Assembly: GCF_028858725.1 (NCBI RefSeq)
Contig: NC_084761.1
Location: 37,560,501 to 37,624,500 of the forward strand
Direction: 5' to 3'
Source of the DNA: Colius striatus
Lineage: Eukaryota > Chordata > Aves > Coliiformes > Coliidae
DNA: 64,000 bases
In this document: positions 49,829 to 59,459 of the stretch, piece by piece
How positions within the stretch are numbered: position 1 is the stretch's first letter
How the letters are laid out: the number at the start of each line of letters is the position of its first letter
Notes under the pieces: model-generated
The model's database searches: none
What the model was told of the DNA's origin: nothing
What the model saw: only the letters and a program-made list of their open reading frames with translations
Position numbers and translations under genes: made by a program

Positions 49829-52304
49829 CTGTATAAAGGAAGACGTCAGAGCGGGCCCCAGTGCCTGCTAGCTGCATGGGGTGCCACTGCAGAGCTGGGA
49901 GCCTGCTGTGTCATCTGGCCATCTCCTCACCTTTATCGCAGTCTGGTTCCTCCGTGTTGAAAATGAGTAGACATATTTGAAAATGTAGAAGCCATGCTTG
50001 GCATTGCAGCCCTTCAGCAGTATCTGGTGGAGAAGAAAATAACCAAAACCCACAGTTTTCATATTGAATGCACCAGGAGCTTCCCTTGTCACGTCTGGCA
50101 GTGCAGCAGGGTCCCACTAGCATGTCCTTGAGCCCCAGGGCAGGAGGTAGCTCTCACCACCTCACGGCCACCTGCACAGGCAGTGACCTGGGCAGGATGT
50201 ATGCCCTGGCCTTCTGGGTTCTGGGGTTTGGTTTTCCCTTGGGCTCTTTTTCTGCCTTTGCTTGCTTTCAGGAACTGTGGGGTTGTTTTATTTGCATGAC
50301 AGCTTATGGCTTGAATAAACAGCCTGCTTGATGGTCTGTCCTGTCAGACATGAATGGTGGGACACATGACAACCAAACAGCTGGGAGGACAGCAGCTGGC
50401 TTCCAATAGGCAAAACTAGGCCTTTTCTTTCATGCTACTCATCTGATGCATTTTGCACAACAAAGTCTGAAAAAAAGAAAAGGCATAGCAGTTGCACCTG
50501 GGACTTTTACAACCTCACCTGTAGGTACACCAAGCATTTATGCTCTGGCACTAGGCAGGGGCAGAGGAGCAGCCGGTGAGAAAGGGTTGTTTCCTTGCCT
50601 GAGCACATAACACCTTTCCTCTCCCCAGCTCTTTGCAAGGGCTGCTCAGATGTGAGAAGACCACCAGTCTCTTTTTCCACAGCTCACTGTGGCTGCCTGG
50701 AAAAAGTGGCTTTCTCTCTCTGCTCCACTGGTGCAGGGCACCCTATGATGGTCCAAATGATGGTGGGGAGGAAAGACGTACCCGGTGCTGTCCCATACAG
50801 TTCCCGATGGCTCTCCCTGGCAGTGGCTGTGGCACCTGTGGGCATCAAAACATGAAATTAAGAGACAGCATCAAATGTTGCTTTGGTGTCTCAGCAGCTG
50901 CCAACACCTGCCCTGCCCAGTGTGATAGGCGCACCAGGGCTTGTCCAGGTGGGAAAACTGTCGATAAGCCAGTACACTCCTGGGCAGTTACCTGGTGTGC
51001 TGGCTTAAAGCCAGAAATAGTAAGATAGGTCAAAGTCCCTTTTCCAGAGTCTGGAAAGTCTTGAAAGTTCTGCTACACCATGCTTGTTTTACTAGGATGC
51101 TTGCTTTCTAGGATATCATTGGTCTGCAAATACCTTTTTACTGGATTCTACTGCAGTGTATTTTTATTGCAGAGCAGATTTCTGCTCACAGACAGACTTC
51201 TGTACATGCTTGCAAGCTTCTGGCTGCCCCTGATTCTGCTGGCACTTTTTTGGGATGGGAGACCTGAATATGTGAGCATCCAAGCCTCACCAAGCCATTT
51301 TAGGGTGTCCCCTACATGCCAGAGATGAGATGGCCCCATGGAGGAGATCTCCTCGCAGTCTCTGTAAAATCAGGCTCTAAAGTGCCTCAAGCCCAGGTGA
51401 AAGGCACAGAAATGTGTCTGGAGTATAAAATATTCCTGAATTATTCCATTGTTTGTGAACAATGTCAAAGGTTGGATTACAGCCCTGGTTATGCAGCAGA
51501 GTGTTAAGCCATCTTTCTCCTGTGTCCCTATCTGAAAAGCAAATCTGTGCTCATTTGTTACCTTGCCCATGCTACCCTGTGACAGACCCCATTGTGCAAG
51601 CTTGCCCAGGATGCTAAAGGACACATGGCCAGGGCCCAGCCCTCAGGGGAGATGTGGTTTCCCTCCTCCTTACTCTCCTAGAAAAGCAAGTGTTCACTAG
51701 GAGCCTATTTTCACTCTAACTATTTGGCATATTAGGCAACAGTTATGAGGACGAAAATTGCTGCTATTATATTTGTCTTAGTTTACCCTTTGTTCCACTT
51801 GTATCTGTCCAAATTTCACACTAGGAGAGCTAGAGTACCATTGCAGACACCCCTCTGTCCCCTGTTTCTCATGTAAGGCAAGTGTCCTCTCCGTGCCACC
51901 CTCCCTGTAGCTCCACTTGGGCTCTTCCCAGGCCAAAAGCTCTGGGCAGATCCCAAACCGACAGAAATCAAAGGGAAGTTACAGCAGCCAAGACCAGCCC
52001 TTGCACCATGCCCTAACTGCTGAATTAAAGGGACATACTCAAGCACCTCAGTGCAGTTATATGTTTCTCCTGCCAGGTTCACTTCTGTGCTAGTACCTCA
52101 ACCCCACTCCCTGCCGAGCCCCAGTGGTGCTGTCTGCCAGTATAACTCATGTTTTCCCACTGCTGAGACCATGTCAGGGTGTGCTGGGTGGTACACCCCA
52201 CACTGTCAGTGGCATGCTGGGAAGCCAGGAAGAGCCATACTCACGGGTGTTGAGAGGGCTGTGCGGAGCAGGCACAGGCACAGGCACACGAGGGCTGTTT
52301 GCAT
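47282..52304 (-). CDS. MEPE: Ovocleidin-116 (bird MEPE), eggshell/bone matrix phosphoglycoprotein
   Basis: Four coding exons: 52304-52245, 50835-50782, 50023-49931, 49828-47282 (2754 bp, 917 residues), all phase 0. Order of parts: signal peptide MQTALVCLCLCLLRTALSTP; RAIGNCMGQHR; ILLKGCNAKHGFYIFKYVYS with the RNQT sequon, the conserved bird OC-116 N-terminal block; acidic EGSGDLDLM (a possible chondroitin/dermatan attachment S-G); DEYTYIPNSGS; eight 26-residue repeats (about residues 328-535); QRGDRE (RGD 643-645); and near the C terminus the Ser/Glu-rich SSQSSEGEQSSHSDSQQSG, resembling the ASARM peptide of MEPE. OC-116 is a secreted phosphoprotein of the eggshell and bone matrix, thought to nucleate or regulate calcium mineral. 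It lies between IBSP and SPP1, as MEPE does in mammals. Low similarity to mammalian MEPE is normal for the family. Confidence 0.93.
48101..48109 (-). other. RGD codons in OC-116
   Basis: AGG GGT GAC in frame, giving QRGDRE, residues 643-645. A possible integrin site; mammalian MEPE also carries one RGD but in different flanking sequence. Confidence 0.85.
48431..49054 (-). repeat. Eight tandem 78-bp repeats in OC-116 coding exon
   Basis: Copies start at 48431, 48509, 48587, 48665, 48743, 48821, 48899 and 48977 and encode KDDGIPTVGTSSPLPRLSVS plus AAHDGR. They are almost identical in bases: I see one difference at 48884, and differences at 49021 (Val to Leu) and about 49043 in the copy that comes first in the protein. 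The unit length (78 = 3 x 26) keeps the frame. A degenerate partial ninth copy follows at the left edge (DNGIPDH). Confidence 0.97.
49931..50023 (-). CDS. MEPE: OC-116/MEPE exon 4
   Basis: 93 bp, 31 codons: ILLKGCNAKHGFYIFKYVYS, then FSTRRNQTAIK. Acceptor TTCTCCACCAG, donor ATAAAG|GTGAGG. Contains the N-glycosylation sequon NQT and one Cys. Confidence 0.95.
50782..50835 (-). CDS. MEPE: OC-116/MEPE exon 3
   Basis: 54 bp, too short to stand out as an open frame. It encodes VPQPLPGRAIGNCMGQHR, with the N-C-x-G-Q-H block of bird OC-116. Acceptor GATGCCCACAG, donor CACCGG|GTACGT, both phase 0 and in frame with exons 2 and 4. Confidence 0.88.
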
Positions 52305-52315
52305 CTTGGGCAGCT
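52245..52315 (-). CDS. MEPE: OC-116/MEPE exon 2 (5' UTR end, signal peptide)
   Basis: The coding part is 52304-52245: MQTALVCLCLCLLRTALSTP, a secretory signal close in style to that of SPP1. The leader GAGCTGCCCAAG precedes ATG after acceptor TGCCCCCAG at 52316. Donor ACACCC|GTGAGT. Confidence 0.92.
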
Positions 52316-53054
52316 CCTGGGGGCACAAAGTAAAGTGTCACTTTGTCTTCCTGGGGTTTGCAGTCCCCAGCAGTCCCAGTCAGCAGCAACCCAAAGATCC
52401 TGCTGTCCCAAAGCCCCCATGAAGTCTGGGTTGTCCGGCTTTCCATTGCCCTTGCAGAGGCACTCAAGCAATCTCTACCTGCCTGCTTGCCTGGCAGCAA
52501 AGGTGACACTTTCGCCATGTGCATACTGCAATGAGGCGAGGACTCATGCACAGCCAGCAGCACTCAGTGAGTGCTGTGGCAACAGTTGTTAAAAACTCTT
52601 AACTCGCTCTGTCAAAGCAGTTTGGGTGAATATTTGCAATAAATGATCACCAAAACCGCTGCAGGCTAACTAAGCCATACAGTCCTAAGTCTAAGAAACT
52701 CCCATAGTTTTCAACAGCACTGATAAATGGCAGGAGATAATGGCTCTGTTGGCTAATAATCCTCATTTCACCCATCCACCCTGGCTTAGGCTCACAGGTC
52801 CAGCCTGGAAACTATTTTCAGCCGTGTAAGCATTTTACGGCAAATATGAGAAGGCAACTCCAGCAGAAGGATCAGCAGTACAGTGCATCATAGGCTAAAG
52901 AGAATGCAATGCATAGATGGGCACAACCAAGGCTCGGGCTGTCTCCCCAGCCCTACCGCAGCTTGCCGAGAGTGAAAGCAGGAGATGTCCTGCTCAAGGA
53001 GGACAGAGCCAAAGCACTGGGGAGAGACCCAGCAGGACAACTAGATAAGATTAC

Positions 53055-53122
53055 CTTTCACCGTTGGAGGCAGGTCCCAGGGGCAGACCATGCAGGCTGT
53101 GCCCACTTTGCTGAAATTTAAA
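53055..53122 (-). promoter_or_regulatory. Candidate OC-116 promoter and untranslated exon 1
   Basis: The minus strand has a TATA-like TTTAAA at 53122-53117 and, about 60 bp downstream, a good donor GTGAAAG|GTAATC ending a possible exon at 53055. The spacing suits an untranslated first exon of about 35 bp joined to the acceptor at 52316. Only the sequence signals support this; no transcript evidence is available. Confidence 0.35.
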
Positions 53123-55238
53123 GTTGGCCCCAGGCACGCAGAGCCAATCAGCTCCTGCCCAGGGACATTTGTCATGGCTGGCAGTGCCCGCAGATAACCA
53201 GGGAGAGTAATTTACAGCTAAAAATGTGTTTGTGGTGGAAGACAGCTATCAAATGTTCCACCTGACTGGATAAACAGAAAGCACAGTTTATAAATATCTG
53301 TTCTGAAGGCGAAATTGCTCGATGATTAGTACAGATCTCAGTGTGGCACACATCCAGGCTGATTATTGATATGAGGGAGTGCAGCGAGTCATAGCATGCC
53401 CCCCATGACTGACGTGGGAAAGCCATCAGGCTGCAGGAAGGGACAGGCAATCCACGGAGCCCAGCCTGGTCACAGCCATGGCTGGCATCACGGGGCAGTG
53501 CTGGCCAAACAGAGGGCTGCCTGCACTCTGAAGCCTCTGACACCTGTTTGTTAGGTTTCAACCTCAACCCCCCTGCAAGCCCAGTGCAAGTGCAAAATAG
53601 CAGCAAAAAATTAAAAAGAGAAAAACCCAAAGGGATTTTTTCATGCAATGTTTGCACACGTCCCTTTGAGCCCACCCTTGCTGCGGGAAGGTGCTATGAG
53701 GCCATGTACAACAAACATACTCTCCTCCCACTCCCTCTGTCTCTGATGGTACTGCTGGTCACGTATACACAAGTCGAGGGAATTTTCCTTGTTGTGGCCA
53801 GCCTGGCTCATCCGTTCACTGGAGTGATGGAGACATAGCTCCCATCCCATCCACCACACTGCCTCAACCCAAATCCTGGGAGTGGGCATGACTGCTGCAT
53901 TAGTGCCAGAAATGCTTAAACCACCAGCAGCCATCCTGAGGTATGAGCAAATCCTGGAGCCAGGAGGAACCTTTTCCCTGGCAAGGACACTGTGGTGGGA
54001 TGCTGTCCCATGGGTACTGGAGCAGCTAGTCAGTGTGGCTTGGCTCGGGGAGGTAGAGCTTTGGCTGGGTGCCTGATGGGGCTGACGCACACAGGATCAG
54101 GCTCCCTGTGGGACCAGGACCCAGTCCCCAGCAGTGCAACAGCCCTTTGTCAATGCTGCATCCCTGACGTCTTTGGGCACTCCCTGGGGATGTGAGTGAT
54201 GGGGCTCTCATGTCCTTCCCACCAGCTGTGAGCATGTGCAGGGCTCCCCATTGCTGCAGCAGGAATTTAGCCCCAGGGGTACTCATCCTGCAGGCAGCTG
54301 CAGCCTGGCTTTGGCACATAGAGGTGGCTTTGTACAGCAGCCAGCAGCTCACTGCTGTGAGAACAGAAACTGGTTTTGCAGTGGGACCTATATTGGGAAC
54401 TGAAGACAAGTTTCCTTTCCAGCAGTGCAAGACCATCGTGATACCTGCCATAACCTGTACATGAGGTCCATCGCTTTTCCTAAATGGAGGCACCTGCCTG
54501 GAACCCAGTGGGATTTGGTCCTTCCTCATCCCTGGTGCTGATCCCCAGTTGGCCAGGGCCACACTGCCATGGGAGGGGTGTGGGCCAGGGTCCTGGGACC
54601 AGAAGCCAAGCATCCCCATCCCTGACGCAGGAGGCTAACGAATGCAGTACTGTCACTGTGACAGCCCTCCCTTGCCCTGGGGATGAGGCTGTGTGGCAGT
54701 GAGAGACAGGAACCATTTTGGGCTACAGTGCTGGTGTCCGAAATACACATCCAAGGTGTCTGGCCGCGATGGGACCCATGTGCCTGGCACAGAGAGGCAG
54801 AAGCACAGCTCTCATTACAGAGGCATGCATCTACAGCTAGTGATGCACAGAAAGATAGATTTATGTCTTTGCCTTTACTAATAATGCCTGGTGTGTGGTC
54901 AGGCTATGGAAGGCATGCCACCAAGGAGTGGGTGATGTGGTAAAGTTATTGTCATCCACATATTGCAAATTCCTGTCAAGTTTACATAAGATGTGGCAGG
55001 AATCCCATGGCAGTGACCCTGTTCTTTCCTTTTTCAGAGAGGACTCTACAGAGGCTTTCCTAGTTATCCTTTCCATTCCTCCCCTCCTTTTGTGTGCATC
55101 TCAGTGGGAATAAAGAGATTTAACCCTGAGCAGCATGAGCACCTATGGCTCCTCTGCCCACCAAGTACTGTGCTGCCCTGATGACCCCAGCAAGTTGGGC
55201 AGCAAACCCCTCCTCACCAACGAGCTCAGTTCAGTTGC
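53123..55238. other. OC-116 to IBSP intergenic
   Basis: About 2.1 kb between the candidate OC-116 promoter and the IBSP poly(A) signal. A 197-codon minus-strand frame (54026-54619) has no domain, signal peptide or family similarity I can recognise and no supporting splice sites. Confidence 0.7.
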
Positions 55239-55244
55239 TTTATT
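55239..55244 (-). terminator. IBSP polyadenylation signal AATAAA
   Basis: The minus strand reads AACAAAATAAAGCAACTG, 169 bp past the stop; the 3' UTR would be under 200 bp. Confidence 0.75.
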
Positions 55245-55412
55245 TTGTTTCTCCTTCTGAGATACAAAGGATAAAAGCCTGTGAGGGAGCTAGTGTGCAC
55301 TGCAAGCTGCCATGTGTCCCCTCTGGTGTGCGGTGGCTGGATGAGCCTTCAGGTGCATGGTCCTGAGTGGGATGGGGAAGTAGGGGGCAGCACCAGGGCC
55401 ACCCCCACTGGC

Positions 55413-55994
55413 TCACTGGCTGTAGTAGTAATCCTGGCCGTATACGTCATAGCCATGCCCCTTGTAGTAGCCGTACTCATCCTCGTAGGCCCGGTAGCTG
55501 TCCCCACGGGCGTACTCATCTTGCTCCGTGTAGCTGCCATCAGTGGTACCCTCATCCCCCCGGCTGTGGGCCCTGGCTGTCACCTCGTACTCCCACTGCT
55601 CCCCTGTCGTGGTGGCATCCATGGGTCCCCCGTCATCTGTGGTGGTTGCCTGGGACAGCCCCTCTTCACCAGTTGTGCTGGCTGCAGTGGTAGCTTCAAT
55701 TTCCTCCTCTTCCTCCTCTTCCTCTTCTTCTTCCTCCTCCTCTTCCTCCTCCTCCTCCTCGGCCACCCCGGTGCCTTCCTCAGCCACTGCAGTGCCATTG
55801 CTATGAGATCCATCTGCCCCCTCAGTAGTGTTGGTGCTTGTGCCGTTGACACCATTCTCATTCTCAGCTACCTCTTCTTTCTCCTCCTCTTCCTCCTCCT
55901 GCTCATTCTCATTGCTATCCTCATTTTCAGAGTCATCTCCCTTGCTAGCAGCTCTGTTTCTGCTTCCCTTCAGGGGCTCCTGGCATCTCTTGCC
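55413..55994 (-). CDS. IBSP: IBSP exon 7 (poly-Glu, RGD, C terminus)
   Basis: 582 bp including the stop, 193 residues: starts GKRCQEPLKGSRNRAASKGD after acceptor CCTCTACCAG. RYED-type tail AYEDEYGYYKGHGYDVYG matches mammalian AYEDEYSYFKGQGYDGYDG-like ends. Confidence 0.97.
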   Translation of the reverse strand, partial: GKRCQEPLKGSRNRAASKGDDSENEDSNENEQEEEEEEKEEVAENENGVNGTSTNTTEGADGSHSNGTAVAEEGTGVAEEEEEEEEEEEEEEEEEEEEIEATTAASTTGEEGLSQATTTDDGGPMDATTTGEQWEYEVTARAHSRGDEGTTDGSYTEQDEYARGDSYRAYEDEYGYYKGHGYDVYGQDYYYSQ

Positions 55995-58900
55995 CTGGTA
56001 GAGGGAAAAATAGGACAGAAGTTGTTGGGTGTCAGGACGTTGCAGCTTTTTGGTGCCATGTGTTCTGGGGTAGGCATGTGCACTTCCCCCTGCACATTGG
56101 ATGGCAAGGCTGCCTTTTTGGGCTGCCCCTCCCAACCCTCATACTGGGTTAATACCCAGAGTTTAACCCAGCTGTGGGGATCTTATGCAGCAGACCCCAA
56201 AGCAGGGCATCCCATGGGTGCATAAAGGGAACATACTCCCCTCAATGGGTGCTCCCCTCTGGCCCCCAAACCAGACCTGCTGGGGGAATGCGCTGTCTCC
56301 TTCCAGCCCACACTGGCTGTCCTGGGAAGCTGCTCCAGTGGGGAGCCCTGCTGCCTTTGTCCCAGCATGGTATTTCTCCTGCAGGAGAGGGAGAGGATGT
56401 CTCAGCAGCAGGAGAGGAGAGCAGCCCTCCCAGTAGCATCCTCACATGGCATCTGGGTGCTGCTGAGAGCTGCCTTCCCACAGGTCTCACCCCAGGCTGA
56501 AGTCCAGAAGCTACAGCAGAGCAGCCTGGGCTGTGCAAATAAGTGATGGTGGCTGAAGATGGGTGTTCCCATTCTGGCTTCACATTTTGCTTTACAAAGC
56601 ATCTACAGTGCTGCTTTTGAAGTTCTCTCCAAGTCTCCAATATGCAAAGAAATGCAAGCCACAGGTTCACTGCCTGGGGGCACACATCACACACCAAGCA
56701 CAGAAAGCTGGTGAGAGTGCCATAGCTCAGAGCCCGAACCCCACCAGCAGTAAGCAAGCCATCAGCACCGTTCAGCCCCAGAGACCATGCAGCCCAGAGG
56801 GCCTCTCAGCTGGGGGCATGGCCAAACAGAAGGTGTAGGAAGGAACGCCTTTGCTGTCTATAAAGCTTATCTTAGAATGCTTTGAAATGTCTGGGAAATC
56901 TGGGGATCTGTGATTTCCTGGTCCGTAACTGGCTAACGCTGTCATATGAGACCGAGGCCTATATTTTTTCACTCTTGGCTGAGTCCACCTAAGGTGGAAA
57001 CATCTAGCTACCGAAACAGGCAATGAGTAATCAAGATGCAAACACAGCCTGGAACAATTGTGATGAAACTGATGGGGCAGCTCACCCTGTCCCTGTACTG
57101 GAAGGAGAAGTACCTTGCCATGGGCAAATGAACCCAGCCATGGTGGGGAGACACAGGGCCACTGCCATCCTTACCCTGGGCAATCCCTAACACTTGCACT
57201 CTGTTGTAACAGTGCAAGCAACATTCATCCAAAGATGTAGAGAAGCTAGGTAATGCACATACAGAGAAATACACAGGCAACATAGTACAACCAACACAGC
57301 TGACTCAAAACCACCCTTTGTTTGCTAGCTTCCTTATATGCTGCTTCTGGCAATGTGATCACCCAGGGCCCAGTTGATTAACTTGCAGCACCTGTTTCTG
57401 ATAACTGGAAGTAGCTTGCCAGCTGCATTAACTTGTCCCTACAGTCTTTACTAAAGCTGGCCGGTCCAAGTCATATTTGTACCTACATCTGACACCATGG
57501 ATCTTCACTCTGACATTTTGGGCCAACTCAGACACTTAAAAAAATATTGATGCCTCTGATGTCAGAGAAAATCCAGGATGTTTTCCTCTCCACTAGGAGA
57601 GTTACCAAATTGCACGGAAGCGATGCCCCCTTCATCTAGCAGCTGGTATAATGGTGCTCTTTATATGCCTATAACTGCCTTTGGGGCCTTTCATCACAAC
57701 TGATCTTGGTGACTACTCTCTGTCAGTGAAGGCACACAGCATCCCTGCCCAGGAACAGCACTCTTGAAAATTAAAGTGGCAGCCCTCAACAGCAGCTGCA
57801 TTGCTGCCTATCACTGAGTTTCTTCCTCAGCCATGAAATTCCCTCTTTGGCTGAGTCATCTCTCAAAATTAACCCTAGTTTTTGCACTAGTGAGTAAGAG
57901 AGAGCAACGGGCAGGAAGGGCCAAATTGCAGGGAGATGCCAGCCTGGCAGAGGTGCCTGGGGGACGGAGGCCACCCCGTGCTGCACCCCAACCCCAAGCA
58001 CACTTCCAAAACAGGGATTTAAGACCAGGTCCCCAAGCTTAGACTCCTGGGAAAAAGACCCCTGAAATTAGCATTAAAATAATTAAATAACTTTTTTTTT
58101 AAGAAGATTTGATTACACCTGACACAAATTTCCAAGCATGCCAGATCCCTGTCCCAAGGCACCTATGTGCCCGAAACCACTGGATTTTTTTGAGCATTTA
58201 CAGCCTGGTGAGGCTCAATAGACCTATATTTTATTTTAGAGCTGGATGATTCTCATAAATGCAGAGGTGCTCACATTGATCCATCAGCCAGGAGCAGCAT
58301 ACTGTCTGGGCTGGTACAGACATGCATTCCCAATACAGCATCGCTTTGTGTCTCTCCATGTAGACATAGGCAGACCATGGCTGTATTTTCCATAGCAACT
58401 TTGTCAGCACTATGAGGGCAAAGCACTCAGAAAGAGGAAGGTAAGAGTGGCTAACAGTGCTTTTTGCCTTGTGGGTGAGCCTCCCTGCTTCTGCTCTTTG
58501 GCCTGTCCTTCTCATTTCCAAGGCACTGAAAATGGAAACCCAGAGTTTGTCTCAGGGTTGCTTGGTGCATCCTCCGCCCTTCAAAAAAAAAAACCAAACC
58601 AAAACAACCAAACAAAACCAAGAAACCAACCTCTTTGGAAAAAAAAAAGCAGAGAAAGGGGAAAAAAATTAAATAAAGCTAAAGCCCAAAGTAGAAAATC
58701 CAGTGGCATCCAGAGTGCAAGGCTGTGGGTGGTCAGCGGCCGCAAATGCTGCTGAGCAGAGACTACCAAACCAAAGAAAGTTCTCAAATTCCCATATTTG
58801 TTTTGGAGGCTGCTGGTGTGCTGTACTCACCCCCCCTTCCTCCTCCTCCTCCGAGCCATCCCCCTCTTCCTCTGATGAGTCACTCTCCTAAGGAGAGGCA

Positions 58901-59448
58901 AAACCAAATGATGAGTCTCCATTGGTGTCACGAGAATGACAGCCTCAGCCCAGCCCTGTCAGTCAGTGACAGCTGGGGTGTGGACCATGCCCCATGCCTT
59001 ATTTGGGCTGACATCTCCACATTTGGTGGGGGTGAAGCATCAGCAACCCCTTTGAAGCACCCACCTGGTACTGTTGCTGTGGGGGATGCACGTAGACATA
59101 TCTGTACAGGTAATACGGATGCCTGTTCTTGAACACCTGTAGGGAGAAGAAAGGGATAAATCCCATCAATCTGGGGGCTTGGGTACAGGAGTGACTGAAA
59201 TGTCCTCATCCTCAAGGCCAGCGCCATGTGAGGCCAGGCATGTCGGCTGGGGAGACACCATACCGTGTTTTCTTCTGAGTCGTCCGACTTGGCTCGCCAA
59301 AGCCAGCTCTTGACCTGGGGGAAAGTCTGGGTTGGCACATGCCCCACAGCAGCCCTGGCCAGCCCAAGGGGTCCCCCCACTGCCTGGCACTCACCGAGAA
59401 GGCACACGTCATCCCCACCAGGCAGGCGAAGACCAGGGCAATCCTCAT
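55413..59448 (-). CDS. IBSP: IBSP, integrin-binding (bone) sialoprotein
   Basis: Six coding exons: 59448-59395, 59314-59264, 59136-59065, 58887-58831, 56378-56277, 55994-55413 (918 bp, 305 residues), all phase 0. Order of parts: signal peptide MRIALVFACLVGMTCAFS; VKSWLWRAKSDDSEENT; Tyr-rich VFKNRHPYYLYRYVYV; SDSSEEEGDGSEEEEEGG acidic cluster; a less certain exon 6; then ENGVNGTSTNTTEG with sequons as in mammalian BSP, a run of 20 Glu (residues 191-210), Thr-rich segments, RGD at 257-259 and ARGDSYRAYEDEYGYYKGHG (second RGD 275-277), and a Tyr-rich tail ending QDYYYSQ. BSP nucleates hydroxyapatite through its poly-Glu runs and binds alpha-v-beta-3 integrin through RGD with flanking, often sulfated, tyrosines. 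Confidence 0.96.
55701..55760 (-). repeat. GAG/GAA trinucleotide run encoding 20 Glu
   Basis: Sixty bases of mixed GAG and GAA codons (CTC/TTC on the plus strand) in the IBSP 3' exon. A pure-purine strand of this length is prone to expansion and contraction. Confidence 0.97.
56277..56378 (-). CDS. IBSP: IBSP exon 6 (less certain 3' end)
   Basis: The acceptor CCCTCTCCTGCAG is strong, and the frame gives EKYHAGTKAAGLPTGAASQD, similar in position and HAGT-x-AAG style to bird BSP. The 3' end is chosen at CAGCAG|GTCTGG because it is phase 0 and joins exon 7 in frame. A better-looking GTATGT further on (56236) would shift the frame. 34 codons. Confidence 0.68.
56379..58830 (-). other. IBSP intron 5
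   Basis: 2.45 kb intron, donor GTGAGT. It contains an A/C-rich low-complexity stretch near 58583-58625. No further in-frame exon with good splice sites was found. Confidence 0.65.
58831..58887 (-). CDS. IBSP: IBSP exon 5 (acidic cluster)
   Basis: 57 bp: ESDSSEEEGDGSEEEEEGG, a Ser/Glu cluster with S-x-E phosphorylation sites. Acceptor TCTCCTTAG, donor GGGGGG|GTGAGT. Confidence 0.95.
59065..59136 (-). CDS. IBSP: IBSP exon 4 (Tyr-rich)
   Basis: 72 bp: VFKNRHPYYLYRYVYVHPPQ plus QQYQ. Matches the aromatic N-terminal region that helps BSP bind collagen. Acceptor CCCTACAG, donor TACCAG|GTGGGT. Confidence 0.95.
59264..59314 (-). CDS. IBSP: IBSP exon 3
   Basis: 51 bp: VKSWLWRAKSDDSEENT, the start of mature BSP. 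Acceptor TTCCCCCAG, donor ACACG|GTATGG. Confidence 0.95.
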
Positions 59449-59459
59449 GGCTGCTTTCT
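59395..59459 (-). CDS. IBSP: IBSP exon 2 (5' UTR end, signal peptide)
   Basis: The coding part is 59448-59395: MRIALVFACLVGMTCAFS (54 bp). The leader AGAAAGCAGCC follows acceptor TGTTCCTAG at 59460. Donor TTCTCG|GTGAGT. Confidence 0.95.

Noticed and set aside
50520-50552. Possible 32-bp OC-116 exon ending at a strong CAG|GTGAGG donor
   Set aside because: Length and acceptor phase do not fit the phase-0 neighbours on either side.
50899-50982. Alternative OC-116 exon 3 (VTAQECTG..., 84 bp, phase 0)
   Set aside because: Poor acceptor tract and weak GTGTTG donor; the exon at 50782-50835 has better sites and matches the GNC-x-GQH block.
54026-54619. 197-codon minus-strand frame between OC-116 and IBSP
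   Set aside because: No domain, signal peptide, splice context or family composition; the GC-rich region makes long chance frames likely.
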